Part shown: positions 31,591 through 42,274 of the stretch, piece by piece
Layout: each line of letters starts with the position of its first letter
Numbering within the stretch: the first letter of the stretch is position 1
Assembly (NCBI GenBank): GCA_016706685.1
Contig: JADJJE010000016.1
Span: forward strand, 124,001 to 188,000
DNA from: Sandaracinaceae bacterium
GTDB taxonomy: Bacteria > Myxococcota_A > Polyangia > Polyangiales > Houyiibacteriaceae
Reading direction: 5' to 3'
Length of the DNA stretch: 64,000 nucleotides
Made by a program: the position numbers and the translations under genes
The notes under the pieces: model-generated
Database searches by the model: none
Told to the model about the DNA's origin: nothing
What the model saw: the letters and a program-made list of their open reading frames with translations, nothing else

Positions 31591-33851
31591 TCACTCTGGG
31601 GCGGGTGCGGCTTCCGGCGCTGCGGCCTCTCGGCCCTCCGGGGCCGCTTCGTCCCGGCCACCGGGCGCGTAGTCGCCCAACACCGAGGCGCTCTGGGCGA
31701 CGCCGGGCAAGTACCCGTCGAGCTTGCCCAGGTACCACGCCACGGCCAGCGCCACGACCGCCAACAGGAACAGGTAGACGCCCCACGGGCGCGTCTTCTG
31801 CGCGAAGGGGTCGTGCATGTTGCGCTGTGCCCCCGCAGGAAGGACCGCCCGCTTGGTGAGCGACGCGCCCAGCGGCACGTTCACCACCGCCTGCGCGTTC
31901 ACTGCCCAGCCGTTGGCGTCCAGGATGGGACCGAGGTTGCGCCGACGGAGCTTCAGCCAGGCCACCGCCATGGACGGACCGCTGATGCAGAGCACGAGGC
32001 CCACGACACCGAGCGGCATCCAGATGCCCAGGCCGAAGAACGCCTGGAGCAGCGCACCCAAGGCGGCCGTGATGCCGCCCACAGCGACACCGAGCGCGGC
32101 GACCGTCCCCACGTCGAAGCCCCGCGGGCGCGGTGGTGTCGCGCCGGGAGCGGCGGCCGGCGCGGCTGCAGAAGGCGCACTCGCGGTGGTCACCACGGCG
32201 GCGTGGTCGACGCCGGTCGCGAGGGTGGCGTCCTGCGCGGCGGCTTCGTCGGCGGCGCGGCGCGCGATGCGCTCCTCCACCATGCGGACGACCTTCTTGT
32301 AGGGAGTCCAGAAGGCCTGTCGGACACTGATGGGGTTCTCGACCACCTTCGTGACCGTGGCATCCCAGTCCATCCCCTTGCGGTCGTAGAAGATGCCGTT
32401 GCGGCCCACCATGAGGTTGTCGGTGTCGCCCGCGGTCATGGCTGCGGCGATGTCCATGGTGTCGCCCTTGGCGTTCTTCAGCGTGCAGTAGAGCAGGTAG
32501 CTGTTGGAGAGCGGCGCCATGGTGGCATGCTTGGCCGCGTTCTCCACCTTGACGCACAGCTCGCAGGCGCGCGTGTCCAGGTAGAGCGTGCCGATCTGGA
32601 ACATGGCGGGCGCCCTGCGCGAGTAGAAGTCGCGGAAGGCCACGAAGTTGTTCACCAGGCTCATCAAGTCACGGTTGAAGCGCACCAGCTTCTCGACCGA
32701 CTCGATGGCCTTTGCCTCGGCTTCCTTTTCCTTGTCCTTGGCGACGAGCGCCAGGAGCTGCTGCTCGTGGTCGCTACTGGCGAGCTCGCTCACGCGTGCA
32801 GCGCCGAGCTTCTCCACGAGGACGCCCGCCTTCCCGGACCACCAGGCCTTGTGCGCCGCGAGCTTGGCCTCGATGCTGGCGAAGTCGGCCTCGCTGAGGG
32901 CATCCTTCTTGCCCACCAGCGGCTCCACAACCGCACTCTGGAACGTGGCCATGCGCGCGCTCCAGGCGGGGTTGAGGCCCTTCGAGAGCGACAGCCCCTT
33001 GTCCACCACGACCTGCGCCAGGGGAGCTTCTCCACTTCGGCCGCGGTCACGTCCAGGTCCTTGGCGGCGAGCTCGAGGTAGGTCTTCTCCTCGCCGTTCA
33101 CGGCCAGCAGGGCGCGCGCGTCGTAGGCTGCGACCTTCACCCGCGCGAAGTAGTCGGCGATCTTGGCGCGGACCGCCTCGTGGGCGGTGTAGGCGGCCTC
33201 GGTCGCGTCCCCCAGCGGACGGATGGCCTCCGTCTTGCCCTGCTCCAGCCACTCGGCGTGCGCCCCAACCTCCTTGAAGAACGCGACGACAGTGGCCTCG
33301 GTGGCGCCCGCCTCGCCGCTCTTGTCCTTGTCCGGCGTCGCGGTGCACGTGAGCACGTCGGCAAAGGTGGTCTTCAGCGCCTCGTCCTCGATGGCCGCCG
33401 CCACCAGCACGCCATCGCCGTTGAACGGGTCTTTGTCGAAGGCGCCGCTGGCCTTGCTGGCGTCTTCCACCGAGAGCGCCGCGGCCGTGTCTTTGCCGAG
33501 TGTCTTCAGGATGGTCTTCGCGGTCTTGAGCAGGAGCTCGCCCTCGTTGTCCTTCTCGTTGATGGCGGACAGCTTCAGCTCGCTCGCGCCCTCCACCAAG
33601 ACGTCGGGGTCCCGGAGGACGGCCCCCAGCCACTTCACCGCGGCGAGCAGCTCGGGCGCCCGGATGCGCTTGTCGTTGTCGACGTCCAGCAGCTGCAGCG
33701 TGCGCTCGTCGAACTCGATGCCGGTGGTGGGACACGCCAACGCCACCCAGAGCTTCTGATCCAGCTCCGAGAGCGCCATGAGGTCGGCTCCCGTCGTGAT
33801 CTGGACCTGATCGAATCCCCCGGCGCGCACGAACTTGAAGCGGTGAGCCAT
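31591..33851 (-). CDS. EF-hand-like protein with C-terminal membrane helices, frameshifted
   Basis: Two overlapping frames form one protein of about 753 residues. The N-terminal frame (33851 down) loses sense after DLDVTAAEVEKLP. The other frame continues at LAQVVVDKGLSLSKG. On the coding strand the break is a C-run of four where five would keep frame (GGGG at 33021-33024 on the plus strand). Residues about 50-70 hold an EF-hand-like loop DVDNDKRIRAPE, and weaker D-rich loops follow (DKDPFNGDG, DKDKSGEAG). Near the C-terminus are two membrane helices (VAALGVAVGGITAALGALL with the next), then WGVYLFLLAVVALAVAWYLG. The long acidic N-terminal part may be a calcium sensor. The function is unknown. 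Confidence 0.65.
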
Positions 33852-33956
33852 GAAGACGCGTTTAGCCCCATGTGGGGCTGTGCCGCAAGTGGTTTAGCTT
33901 CGAGTTCACCGCCGTACCGAGCCGGACGCGCGTGAGGTCGGCGTGGTCCCTCGAGT

Positions 33957-35138
33957 TCACTCCCAGAGGACGAAGGTCGGTGTGTCCGAGTCGCTGGTGG
34001 TGCCGTCACCGAGCTGACCGTTGCTGTTGGAACCGAAGCAGCGCACCGCGCCAGAGTCGAGCACCGCGCAGCTGTGCAAGTCGCCGAGTGCCACCTGCCG
34101 AACGCCGGTCAGGCCGGCCACCAAGGTGGGAACGTGGCGCTCCGTGGTGGTTCCGTCGCCGAGCTGTCCCTCGTCGTTGCGACCCCAGCAGTAGAGCTCG
34201 CCGTCCAGCGTGACCGCGCAGGTGTGCTTTCGGCCAGCAGCGATCTGCGCGATGTCCGTGAACCCCGCGATGGTCTTCGGGGTGGTGCTGAAGGTCGTGG
34301 TTCCGTCACCGAGCTGTCCGTTGCGGTTGTCGCCCCAGCAGGCGACGCCGCGGCCTTCGAGGATGGCGCACGTGAACTGCTGCCCCGCCGCGAGCTGACG
34401 GGTGTCCTCGATGCCCACGGCCGTGACGGGGCTGGGCTCGGGCTCGCTGCCGAGGTCGTCGTTGCCGAGCTCGCCCCAGCCGTTGGAACCGAAGCACGAC
34501 ACGCCACCAGCCGAGAGCGCGACGCAGACGTGGAAGTAGCCGAGCGCGAGGTGCTCGGCCCCGCCGATGGGGACCTCGAGCGGCAGCGGGTGGTCCTCCA
34601 TGTCCACGATGCCGGTGCCGAGCTGTCCGCGCGAGGCGTCACCCCAGCACGACAGCGTGCCCCCTGCGTGGATCGCGCAGCTGCTGTAGTGGCCGAGCGT
34701 GAACGCACCGAAGCGGTCCACGTCGTCCAGCATGAGGGGTGTGGGCGAGACCTGAATCGCGTCCCCGCCGTTGCCGAGCGCGCCGCCGGGGTTCGCACCC
34801 CAGCAGCTGGCCTCGCCGTTCTGCATGCGCGCGCAGGAGAACTCGTAGCCCATGGCGACCTCGCCCACGCCGGTCAGGCCCGGGACGGCGGTCGCGACCA
34901 ACAGGTCTCCCGAGCGGCCTTGGCCGAGCTGACTGGCGTTGCCGGCACCCCAACAACGAACGGTCCTGTCCGGCATCACCACGCAGGTGTGGCGGCCGCC
35001 CGCCGCGATGTGCAGGGGCACACCCGAGGGCGACACAGCGCCGCCGTCAGCGCCGGGGCCCGAGTCGTTTCCGGAGCCGCAGCCGAAGCCAGAGAGCACC
35101 AGGAGGGCGAGCGGAAGGTAGCGAAGCGGACGTGTCAT
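33957..35138 (-). CDS. RCC1-repeat lipoprotein-like protein
   Basis: 393 residues from ATG 35138, chosen because a signal sequence begins there (MTRPLRYLPLALLVLSGFGC); 35156 is an alternative. About seven RCC1-like blades follow, each with the core AAGxxHTCAV and CWGxNxxGQLGDGT (for example TCAILEGRGVACWGDNRNG). Together these make a seven-bladed propeller. Many bacterial RCC1 proteins with this Cys pair are secreted or lipid-anchored and bind protein partners. No catalytic activity is expected. It overlaps nothing but starts 59 bp after a same-strand membrane protein gene. Confidence 0.82.
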   Translation of the reverse strand: MTRPLRYLPLALLVLSGFGCGSGNDSGPGADGGAVSPSGVPLHIAAGGRHTCVVMPDRTVRCWGAGNASQLGQGRSGDLLVATAVPGLTGVGEVAMGYEFSCARMQNGEASCWGANPGGALGNGGDAIQVSPTPLMLDDVDRFGAFTLGHYSSCAIHAGGTLSCWGDASRGQLGTGIVDMEDHPLPLEVPIGGAEHLALGYFHVCVALSAGGVSCFGSNGWGELGNDDLGSEPEPSPVTAVGIEDTRQLAAGQQFTCAILEGRGVACWGDNRNGQLGDGTTTFSTTPKTIAGFTDIAQIAAGRKHTCAVTLDGELYCWGRNDEGQLGDGTTTERHVPTLVAGLTGVRQVALGDLHSCAVLDSGAVRCFGSNSNGQLGDGTTSDSDTPTFVLWE

Positions 35139-35196
35139 GGAGCGATTCTCTAGCATTCCTCGAGGATGGCCTGGGCGGTGAGTCTTCCCGACATGA

Positions 35197-35958
35197 TCAG
35201 AACTGCGCCATGAGCGTGGGGACGCCGCGGTTGGCACCGACCGAGATGCGGACCCGTCTGCGTGCTCCGAGGCGGGCCGCCCCACCCGCGACGAACAGCG
35301 CGCCGCCAGCCACGGTGAATACCGACCCGAGGACGGACGGGATGATCACGACGGCGACGGATCCTTCACATTCGCTGCCGTCACCGCACCCGGAGTCGTT
35401 GGTGACGGCGAGCACGGTGGCGCCCGCCACGACCCCCGCGAGCCCGAGCAGGACGCCTCCCCCGATGAATCGCCCGCGGCGGCGGCGCTCGGGCATGGGC
35501 TCGCGGAGCCCGAGGTGGACCTGAACGCGACGCCTACGCACCTGGGCGCCCACCAGCGTGAAGAGGCCCACGGCGCCGATCACGCTGCCTCCCACATCGG
35601 TGGCGAATACCGCATCGACGGACCCACCCCGCGCAAAGGCCAGCTCGCCCGCGATGATGAGCAACCCACCGACGCCCAGCAGCACGCCCCCGAAGCGCCG
35701 GAAGGTGCGGACGCGACGCATCCACAGCGGCTCGTCATGCCCAGCCTCGGCGTCGCGCGTGAGAGAGTACGCGGACCGGGTGGCCTGCCCGGGCGGTGTC
35801 TCCGTGTCGCGCCACTGCGCCGCCGCGCGGACTGGGGCGCCAGGCCCTAGGAGGGCACTGACGATCACCGACGCGAGGACGAGCCCCACGCGCACCGGCA
35901 CGCCGAACCGCCCGCGCGGACCCTGACCATGCTGTGCCTCACCGCGTCCCTCTGGCAT
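35197..35958 (-). CDS. Multi-span membrane protein of unknown function
   Basis: 253 residues. The N-terminal segment VGLVLASVIVSALLGPGAPVRA looks like a signal peptide. Later hydrophobic stretches are FGGVLLGVGGLLIIAGELAF, GGSVIGAVGLFTLVGA, FIGGGVLLGLAGVVAGATVLAV and VVIIPSVLGSVFTVAGGALFVAGG, so four membrane helices are likely. Arg-rich loops (RRVRTFRRF, RRRRVQV, RRRRGRF) would face the cytoplasm. A small GCGDGSEC loop could be disulphide bonded. No family is recognised. Similar Gly-rich membrane proteins are common in myxobacteria. Confidence 0.55.
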   Translation of the reverse strand: MPEGRGEAQHGQGPRGRFGVPVRVGLVLASVIVSALLGPGAPVRAAAQWRDTETPPGQATRSAYSLTRDAEAGHDEPLWMRRVRTFRRFGGVLLGVGGLLIIAGELAFARGGSVDAVFATDVGGSVIGAVGLFTLVGAQVRRRRVQVHLGLREPMPERRRRGRFIGGGVLLGLAGVVAGATVLAVTNDSGCGDGSECEGSVAVVIIPSVLGSVFTVAGGALFVAGGAARLGARRRVRISVGANRGVPTLMAQF

Positions 35959-35997
35959 GCGGTCATGGTACCCGCGCGAAGACGAATCGCAAGGACG

Positions 35998-37911
35998 TCA
36001 CCGTGGCGCGGCGCGCGACTCTCCGCCTAGATGGTGGGCGATGTTCCGGATCATGGGCGACGCCCTGCCAACCCAAGCGACACTGACGGCCGCGCATGTT
36101 CGAGTGAGCGCGAGGTAGAGCGCACGACGCGACTCGTCGTCCGATGGGTAGGTCGCCGCGTCCACGTCGGGCAAGAACACGTAGTCGAACTCGAGGCCGC
36201 GCACGTCCGAGACGGTGGTGACGTGCAGCCCTCGTCGGAAGTCGAACTTCCCGTCGAGGGCCAGCTCGACGGAAAGCGCCGCGGCGAGCGGGCCTGCGAT
36301 CCTGCGCGCTGTCGAAGCGGTGCGCGCCACGATCGCCACCGTGGCACGGACGTCGTGTTCTCGGATTCGACGGATCGAGGCCGCGAGGTCCATCACGACG
36401 TGGAGCTCGTTGGGGAACGCATGCGCGACGATCGTGCTCGAAGCGTGCGGGACGACCAGGCTCGGTGTCGTGCGCAGCTCTCGCACGACGTCCGTGAGCT
36501 CTGGCGGGCAGCGGTAGCTGGTCTCGAGGTGAACGCGCTCGGCGTTGGGCGCACCGAGCTCCGCGAGCGTGACGTCGAACGACCGGAACCCCGCGCCCAC
36601 GTCCGTGCGTTGCTCTTCGTCCCCCGCGACCACCAGGGTTCCGCCCTCGGACAAGAGCCGTCGGAGGAGGCGCAGCTCGAGCACCGCGAGCTCCTGCGCT
36701 TCGTCGATCACCACCGCGTCGAACGTCTCCGGCAGTGGCACGCGCTTGCGCTCCGCTACCCCGCGAAGGCGCGCCAGCTCGAAGAGCACCGGGATGTCCT
36801 CCACGTCGATGCTGCCGGCGAGGTCGTCGGGCGTGCCCGCATCGAGGCTGCGTGCGTCGAGCGCGCTCAACCTGGCGGCGTCCACGACGTCTGCGAATTC
36901 CTCTTCGCCCCGCAGCCGAAACTGCGCGCGCGTGCGCAAGAGGGTCGCCTCCACGTCGGAGGGGCGAACGAGGCTGCTCTGGCCCTGCACCACGTCGAGC
37001 CCGTCGCGGTCGCCGAACAGCAAGAGCAGGTCCTCGCGCGCGGCCTGCCCGGATCGATCTTCATCGTCGACGAGGCGCGGGCGATCCGCGACGAAGCTCT
37101 CGAGCGCGTGCGCCAACGCGTCACTTCGCTTCAACCGGATCACCGCCGCGGGCGCCTCGCTCGTGACGCGGCGCGGGAGCCCCCGGAACGCGCGGCGCGC
37201 CAGTCGCACCGCGAGGGCATCGAAGGAAGTGACCTCCACGCCCTCGACGCGCGCGCGATCGAGCGAGAGACCGACGAAGCGCGCCAGCGCCTCGGTGGGC
37301 GCGACGTAGAGCCCGCGAAACGGCGTGGTGGCGCGCGCCAGGTGGACGAGCCGCGCGAGGGCGACCGTGGTCTTACCGGCTCCCGCTTCGCCCGTGACCA
37401 GCATGGGCTCGCCGGCCGGCGCAGCCGCAGCCCCGCGCTGGATCGGGTCCAGGACCACGCCTTCGCCAAACCCTCCCACCGGAGTCGTTCTCGGCGGAGC
37501 CAGCGCAAACGAACGAAGCGGTTCACGCGTGATCGCTCCGAGCTCGCTGCGGCGAAGGACGCAGTCGTCTTCTTCGATCGCGACCAACCGGGTGCCATCC
37601 AGAACCAAGCGTGCACGCTCCAGGAGCACACCGGACACCTCGCGCCCGTCGACGTCGAGCTCGTACTCCTCCCCAGGGGAGAGGTCGTACAGCAGTCGAG
37701 CGAGCGGCGCCGTGCGCGCGTCGAGCACGAACGGCTCTGCGTCCGTGGATGCGCGTGGCCCGAAGAAGATGTCGCGTGATGAGCGCTCGCCCTGCACGCG
37801 GATGTACGCGAACACCGCGGGGTCTGGTCCGGGAAGGCGCCGCGTGATTCGTTCGACCAGCGCGTCGAGGCGGCCGAATCGCGCTTCGTCGAGAGCGTGG
37901 GATGCGTCCAT
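35998..37911 (-). CDS. UvrD/HelD-like superfamily 1 helicase
   Basis: 637 residues (ATG 37911; the open frame runs on to 38157). SF1A motifs are Walker A GEAGAGKTTV (174-183), Walker B VVIDEAQEL, motif III VVAGDEEQRTDVG, TSYRCPPEL (motif IV), DVRGLEFDYVFLPDVD (motif V) and YLALTRTCAAVSVAWVG (motif VI). The long N-terminal extension before Walker A with a small beta domain (DIFFGPRASTDAE to VLLERARLVLDGT) is like HelD, which removes stalled RNA polymerase, and not like UvrD itself. It could act in transcription recycling or repair. It lacks a nuclease domain. It is divergent from the BrkB-like gene. Confidence 0.85.
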   Translation of the reverse strand: MDASHALDEARFGRLDALVERITRRLPGPDPAVFAYIRVQGERSSRDIFFGPRASTDAEPFVLDARTAPLARLLYDLSPGEEYELDVDGREVSGVLLERARLVLDGTRLVAIEEDDCVLRRSELGAITREPLRSFALAPPRTTPVGGFGEGVVLDPIQRGAAAAPAGEPMLVTGEAGAGKTTVALARLVHLARATTPFRGLYVAPTEALARFVGLSLDRARVEGVEVTSFDALAVRLARRAFRGLPRRVTSEAPAAVIRLKRSDALAHALESFVADRPRLVDDEDRSGQAAREDLLLLFGDRDGLDVVQGQSSLVRPSDVEATLLRTRAQFRLRGEEEFADVVDAARLSALDARSLDAGTPDDLAGSIDVEDIPVLFELARLRGVAERKRVPLPETFDAVVIDEAQELAVLELRLLRRLLSEGGTLVVAGDEEQRTDVGAGFRSFDVTLAELGAPNAERVHLETSYRCPPELTDVVRELRTTPSLVVPHASSTIVAHAFPNELHVVMDLAASIRRIREHDVRATVAIVARTASTARRIAGPLAAALSVELALDGKFDFRRGLHVTTVSDVRGLEFDYVFLPDVDAATYPSDDESRRALYLALTRTCAAVSVAWVGRASPMIRNIAHHLGGESRAAPR

Positions 37912-38074
37912 CACACTCCAGTCTGGACCGCAGATCGGACCCCGAACCAGACTAGAATCGCGGTTGGAGCGCGTGGTAACCTGATGCCACGCTCGGGACG
38001 GATCAGCCGTGGAGCTGGGGTGCCAGACGCGACGAGGGCGGGAGTCGGTTCGACGGCTGCGCTGCGCGAGGCGT

Positions 38075-38959
38075 ATGCTGCCCCGCGTGGTGAGTTCACG
38101 CGGCGTCCTGACGTTTCTTGCGAATGTGTTCCACGGCTTTCGCCGCAACCAGGGCATGCTCTTGGCGGGGGCGGTGGCGTATTACACGCTGCTGGCGGTG
38201 GTGCCGCTCTTGGCGCTCCTGCTGGTGGCGCTGTCCCATGTCGTGGACCCACAGACCCTCTTGGCGACCCTGAGGGAGAACCTCGAGCTGGTGCTCCCCG
38301 CACACGCCGACGATCTCAGCCAGCAGGTGGGCGCGGTGCTCGACGCGCGCGACGTGGTGGGCGGCGTTGGCTTCCTGGTGCTGCTCTTCTTCAGCGCCAC
38401 GGCGTTCACGGTGTTGGAGAACGCCATGTCGGTGATCTTCTTTCACCGGGTCGCGGTCAAGCGGCGCCACTTCGCCATATCGGCTGTCATCCCTTTTGCG
38501 TTCATCTCCCTGTTGGGCGCCGGGTTGGTGCTGATCACCTTCATCAGCGGCGCGCTGCAGGCGGTGGGGCGGCGTACCGTCACGCTGTTCGGTGTGCCGT
38601 TCAGCCTCAGCGGGCTGAGCCACGCCCTGCTCTACACCCTCGGGGTGTCGGGGCTGGTGTGCATCTTCACGGCCATCTACCTGGTGATGCCGGTGGGGCG
38701 CATCGCGTTTCGCCACGCCCTGATCGGCGGCGTGACAGCCACGCTGCTGTGGGAGCTCTGCCGCCACGTCCTGGTCTGGTACTTCGCGACGCTGTCCATG
38801 GTCAACGTGGTCTACGGCTCCCTCGCGACCAGCGTGGTCGCGCTGCTCAGCTTCGAAATCGCCGCAGTGATCTTGCTCTTCGGAGCCCAGGTCATCGCCG
38901 AGTTCGAGCGCTCACGGGCACCCGCCACCGAAGGCCCGGATCACGGCTTTCAGACGTGA
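38075..38959 (+). CDS. YihY/BrkB-family membrane protein
   Basis: 294 residues from ATG 38075, preceded by GAGG at 38067; an upstream in-frame ATG at 38009 adds an unlikely Arg-rich leader. It has six membrane helices with the family signature AGAVAYYTLLAVVPLLALLL near the N-terminus. Others are GGVGFLVLLFFSATAFTVLENAM and ISLLGAGLVLITFISGALQA, a C-terminal pair VYGSLATSVVALLSFEIAAVILLFGA and a YLVMPVGRIAFRHALIGG loop. The family was once called ribonuclease BN, but it is a membrane protein, probably a transporter or envelope factor of unproven substrate. Confidence 0.88.
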   Translation: MLPRVVSSRGVLTFLANVFHGFRRNQGMLLAGAVAYYTLLAVVPLLALLLVALSHVVDPQTLLATLRENLELVLPAHADDLSQQVGAVLDARDVVGGVGFLVLLFFSATAFTVLENAMSVIFFHRVAVKRRHFAISAVIPFAFISLLGAGLVLITFISGALQAVGRRTVTLFGVPFSLSGLSHALLYTLGVSGLVCIFTAIYLVMPVGRIAFRHALIGGVTATLLWELCRHVLVWYFATLSMVNVVYGSLATSVVALLSFEIAAVILLFGAQVIAEFERSRAPATEGPDHGFQT

Positions 38960-39052
38960 CCTCCTAGTGAGATAATTCGCTCTGTTCAGGAGACACCCAC
39001 AGGGGTGATGGCTATCGTGGGAAGAACATCATCCAACGGAGAGGTGGCTCCC

Positions 39053-39649
39053 ATGGAGTACAAAGCATTCGAACCGGACATCCAGGTCAACGGTCAGACG
39101 GTGTTCTCCGTCATCGACGGTTTCGGCAGCTTCCGCCGCGTGGCGGAGAACCTGCTGGTCAACGCGGGGGTGGGCACGCGCGACGGGCTCGGCATGTACC
39201 GCATCGCACTCGACGGCTGGTACTCGCAGCAGGCGTGGCTCAGCACGTTCCAGGAGATCGCGAAGCAGGTGGGGCAGGCCGTGCTCTACGACATCGGCGT
39301 GAAGATCCCCGCGAACGCGAAGTTCCCGGACTGGGTGGTGGACGTGCCCTCGGCCGTGAAGTCCATCAACTTCGCCTACCACATGAACCACCGCAAAGGC
39401 GGGAAGGTCATGTTCGACCCCACCACGGGCAAGATGCTGGATGGCATCGGGAACTACGGCTTCGAGCACCTGCCGGGACAGCGGGTCATCACCAGCCGCT
39501 GCGAGAACCCGTATCCGTGCTCCTTCGACGAGGGCATCGTCACGGCCATGGCGCGGCGCTTCGACCCGCGCGCGCGGGTGCACCACGAGCCCGGCGCCTG
39601 CCGACGCGAGGGCGCGGACTACTGCGTGTACAGAGTGGAGTTCGGCTGA
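39053..39649 (+). CDS. V4R-like small-molecule-binding protein (probable)
   Basis: 198 residues from the ATG at 39053, which has the ribosome binding site GGAGAGG 8 bases upstream; ATGs at 39005 and 39008 lack one. The C-terminal half (GNYGFEHLPGQRVITSRCENPYPCSFDEGIV, then CRREGADYCVYRV) has the spaced Cys residues of V4R/heme-NO-binding-like sensor folds. The N-terminal half (ENLLVNAGVGTRDGLGMYRIAL, STFQEIAKQVGQAVLYDIGV) is alpha-helical. Such proteins bind small ligands or aid phosphotransfer signalling in myxobacteria. No DNA-binding domain or signal peptide is seen. The family assignment rests on the Cys-rich tail and should be checked. Confidence 0.5.
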   Translation: MEYKAFEPDIQVNGQTVFSVIDGFGSFRRVAENLLVNAGVGTRDGLGMYRIALDGWYSQQAWLSTFQEIAKQVGQAVLYDIGVKIPANAKFPDWVVDVPSAVKSINFAYHMNHRKGGKVMFDPTTGKMLDGIGNYGFEHLPGQRVITSRCENPYPCSFDEGIVTAMARRFDPRARVHHEPGACRREGADYCVYRVEFG

Positions 39650-39730
39650 GGCCGGGGCACGCTGTCACCTGCTGGGCACTTGGCGGTCCTAGGCTGATAC
39701 AGTCCTCTCGTGCTCACGAACGGGACGACT

Positions 39731-42117
39731 ATGAAACACACACTCCTCGCGCTGCTCTTCGCTCTCCCTTGTCTCGTGGCCGCGTGCAGCAGCGACTCGG
39801 GCCCCACCCGGCCGCGTGACGGGGGTCCGACTCGGACGGGGCCGTGACCGATGGGTCCATGACCACCGACACCGGCAACGGGCTGGACACGGGCATGCAG
39901 CGCGACACAGGCCTCAATTGCGCGGGTGGGACGCTCTGCGGCACCCCCGTCATGTGCTGCGCTGCCGGGAACGAGTGCATCGGCGGCGCCTGCTTGCCCA
40001 CATGTGCCACCGGGGTGCGCTGCGGCGCTGACTCCTCGGTGTGCTGCGGCTCGGGACAGGTGTGCCTGTCCAACGCGTGCGCGTCCCCCACCGTGACCTG
40101 CGGCGACTCCTACGACTGTGAGCCGGGCGAGTTCTGCGAGCCCACCATCGGACGCTGCCTCCCACAGCCGGTGGGCGGCCCCACCTGTGTGTACACGCCC
40201 ACCTTCGGCATCCTCGACCCGGTCATCGAGCGCAGTTGGGAGACCCAGCAAGTCATCTCCATTCCGGTCGTGGCCGACCTCGACGCCGACGGAACGCCCG
40301 AGATCGTCGTCAGCACGACCCAGATGGACGGCGCGAGCTTTCAGGGTGGTCGCATCGTCGTGCTCGATGGCGCGTCACCCGGCGCAACGTTCCTCGAGGA
40401 AGTGGCTCCCATCCCACACAACCCACCGCTCACCTACGGGAGCCATGGGCGCACCTCGATCGCCGTGGGCGACGTGAGCGGCGACGCCAGGCCGGACATC
40501 GTGTACATCGCGCGCTCCGCGAGTTCGCGCTCGCTGGTCGTCGCCATCGGTCTCGATGACCAGGGGGGCGTCGAGCTGCACTGGACGTCCTTCACGCAGG
40601 CGACGCCGGGCGACTCCCCGACGCCGTACGGGATCGCTGCTGCGGCGGACGCCAACGGCGCCGTGACCCTCGCCAACTTCGACGACGACCCCATGGCCGA
40701 GGTGGTCGTGGGCGCCATGATCTTCGACCACGACGGGCGCTTGATCTGGGACGCCGGGACCAACGGCAGCGGCGCCAACTTCGGCACCAACTCGGGCTAC
40801 AGCGGCGGCATCGCGGTGGTCGCCGACCTCGACGCGGACGGCACGCCCGAGCTGATCTCGGGTCGGAACGCGTATCAGGTTGCGTGGACCCCGGCGTCCA
40901 CGGGCGTGCTCGCGTCGGCCACCGTCACGCCGTTTTGGGTGGCTGCCGGGAACGACGGGTATCCCGCGGTGGCGGACTTGGATGGCGACGGCACGCCCGA
41001 AGTGGTGCTGGTAGCGAGCCGCCAGGTCATCCTGCTGAACGGCCAGACCGGCGACCTCTGGTGCGTGGCGGCTGGCCAGTGCTCCACGCCGCTCAACATC
41101 CCCGGCGGGGCCAGCACCAACCGCGGCGGGCCACCCACCATCGCGGACTTCGACGGTGACGGTCGCGCGGAGATCGGCGTCGCCGGTGGCTTCAGCTACT
41201 CGGTGTACGACGTGTACCGACCCGGCGAGGATCTCGTCTACCCCAACGGCGACCCGGCGCCTGCACCCGGTGCGCTCTACGTGCGGTGGTCCAGCACCAC
41301 GCAGGACACCTCCTCGAACTCCACCGGGTCGTCCGTGTTCGACTTCGAGGGCGACGGCGCCGCCGAGGTGGTGTACGCCGACGAGTGCTTCTTGCGCGTG
41401 TACTCCGGGACCAACGGCGTGCTGCAGCTGCAGGAGCCCAGCACGTCGGCGACCATCCACGAGTACCCGCTGGTGGTAGACGCCGATGGCGACGGCAACT
41501 CCGAGATCCTCTTGGTGGCCAACGACGCCGGCGCGGCCGGGAACTGCGGCGCGGGGGTGCCCACACGCCGTGGTCTCTTCATGTATGGCGACACGAACGA
41601 CGCTTGGGTCCCCACCCGCCGGGTCTGGACGCAGCACGCCTATCACGTGACCAACGCCAGCTCGGCGGGCAACGTGCCCCTCGACGAGCTGCCGAACTGG
41701 TTGCAGCCGAGGCTGAACAACGCGCGCCAGAACGTCCAGGGCGACGGCGTGTTCAACGCGCCCGACGTGGCGGTGGACCTCTCCGTGGGGCTGGCCTCGT
41801 GCCCGGACACCCACCAGCTGCGCGCGCGCGTCACCAACCTGGGCGCGCTGGGCGTGTACATGGGGGTGCCGGTCCGCTTCGAGCGCACCACGGGCGGCAC
41901 GGTCACGCTCTTGGGCACGGCGGCCACCACCATGCCGCTATTGCCGGGCCAGTCCGAGGTGGTCACGTTCGACGCGCCCGCGCTCGAGGTCGACCAAGAC
42001 TATCGCGTCATCGTGGACTTCGACGACGCGGGCGCCGTCGACGACGTCGTCAACGAGTGCGACGAGAACAACAACGCGAACGAGGCCTCCGGGGCGCGCT
42101 GCGACTTCTTCGAGTGA
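39731..42117 (+). CDS. FG-GAP/VCBS-repeat lipoprotein with CARDB-like tail, frameshifted
   Basis: ATG 39731 gives a lipoprotein signal (LLALLFALPCLVAACSSD, lipobox VAAC). The frame then dies after GGPTRTGP, and the protein resumes one frame over as SDSDGAVTDGSMTTDTG. A G-run of five at 39821-39825 should be six. The mature protein has a Cys-rich start (CAGGTLCGTPVMCCAAGNEC) and then about seven FG-GAP units (VADLDADGTPEIVV, IADFDGDGRAEIGV, VVDADGDGNSEILL), giving a calcium-loop beta-propeller. It ends with a CARDB-type Ig domain (GQSEVVTF to NECDENNNANE). It is probably a surface adhesion or binding protein. About 795 residues when repaired. Confidence 0.78.
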
Positions 42118-42128
42118 CCCATGGCGCA

Positions 42129-42163
42129 CCGATGTGACGTTGCTTCCGGCCTCGTCACATCGG
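42129..42163 (+). terminator. 11-bp stem after the FG-GAP lipoprotein gene
   Basis: CCGATGTGACG (42129-42139) pairs perfectly with CGTCACATCGG (42153-42163) around a 13-base loop, 12 bp after the stop codon. No T-run follows, so it is a terminator by position only. An operator for the next gene is the alternative. The motif GCACCGATG occurs before and after it. Confidence 0.5.
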
Positions 42164-42274
42164 CGAAACGCACCGATGGCGCGACCGTGACGAGCGCGAT
42201 CGACACTTGTTCGTAGGGGGATTGTTGCTCCCTTGGCGCTTGCTGCGGACGGCGCGCGCGCGACTCTCCCGCGC

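Noticed and set aside
34000..35000. Repeated DNA segments inside the RCC1 gene
   Set aside because: They reflect the RCC1 protein blades and are not a separate DNA repeat.
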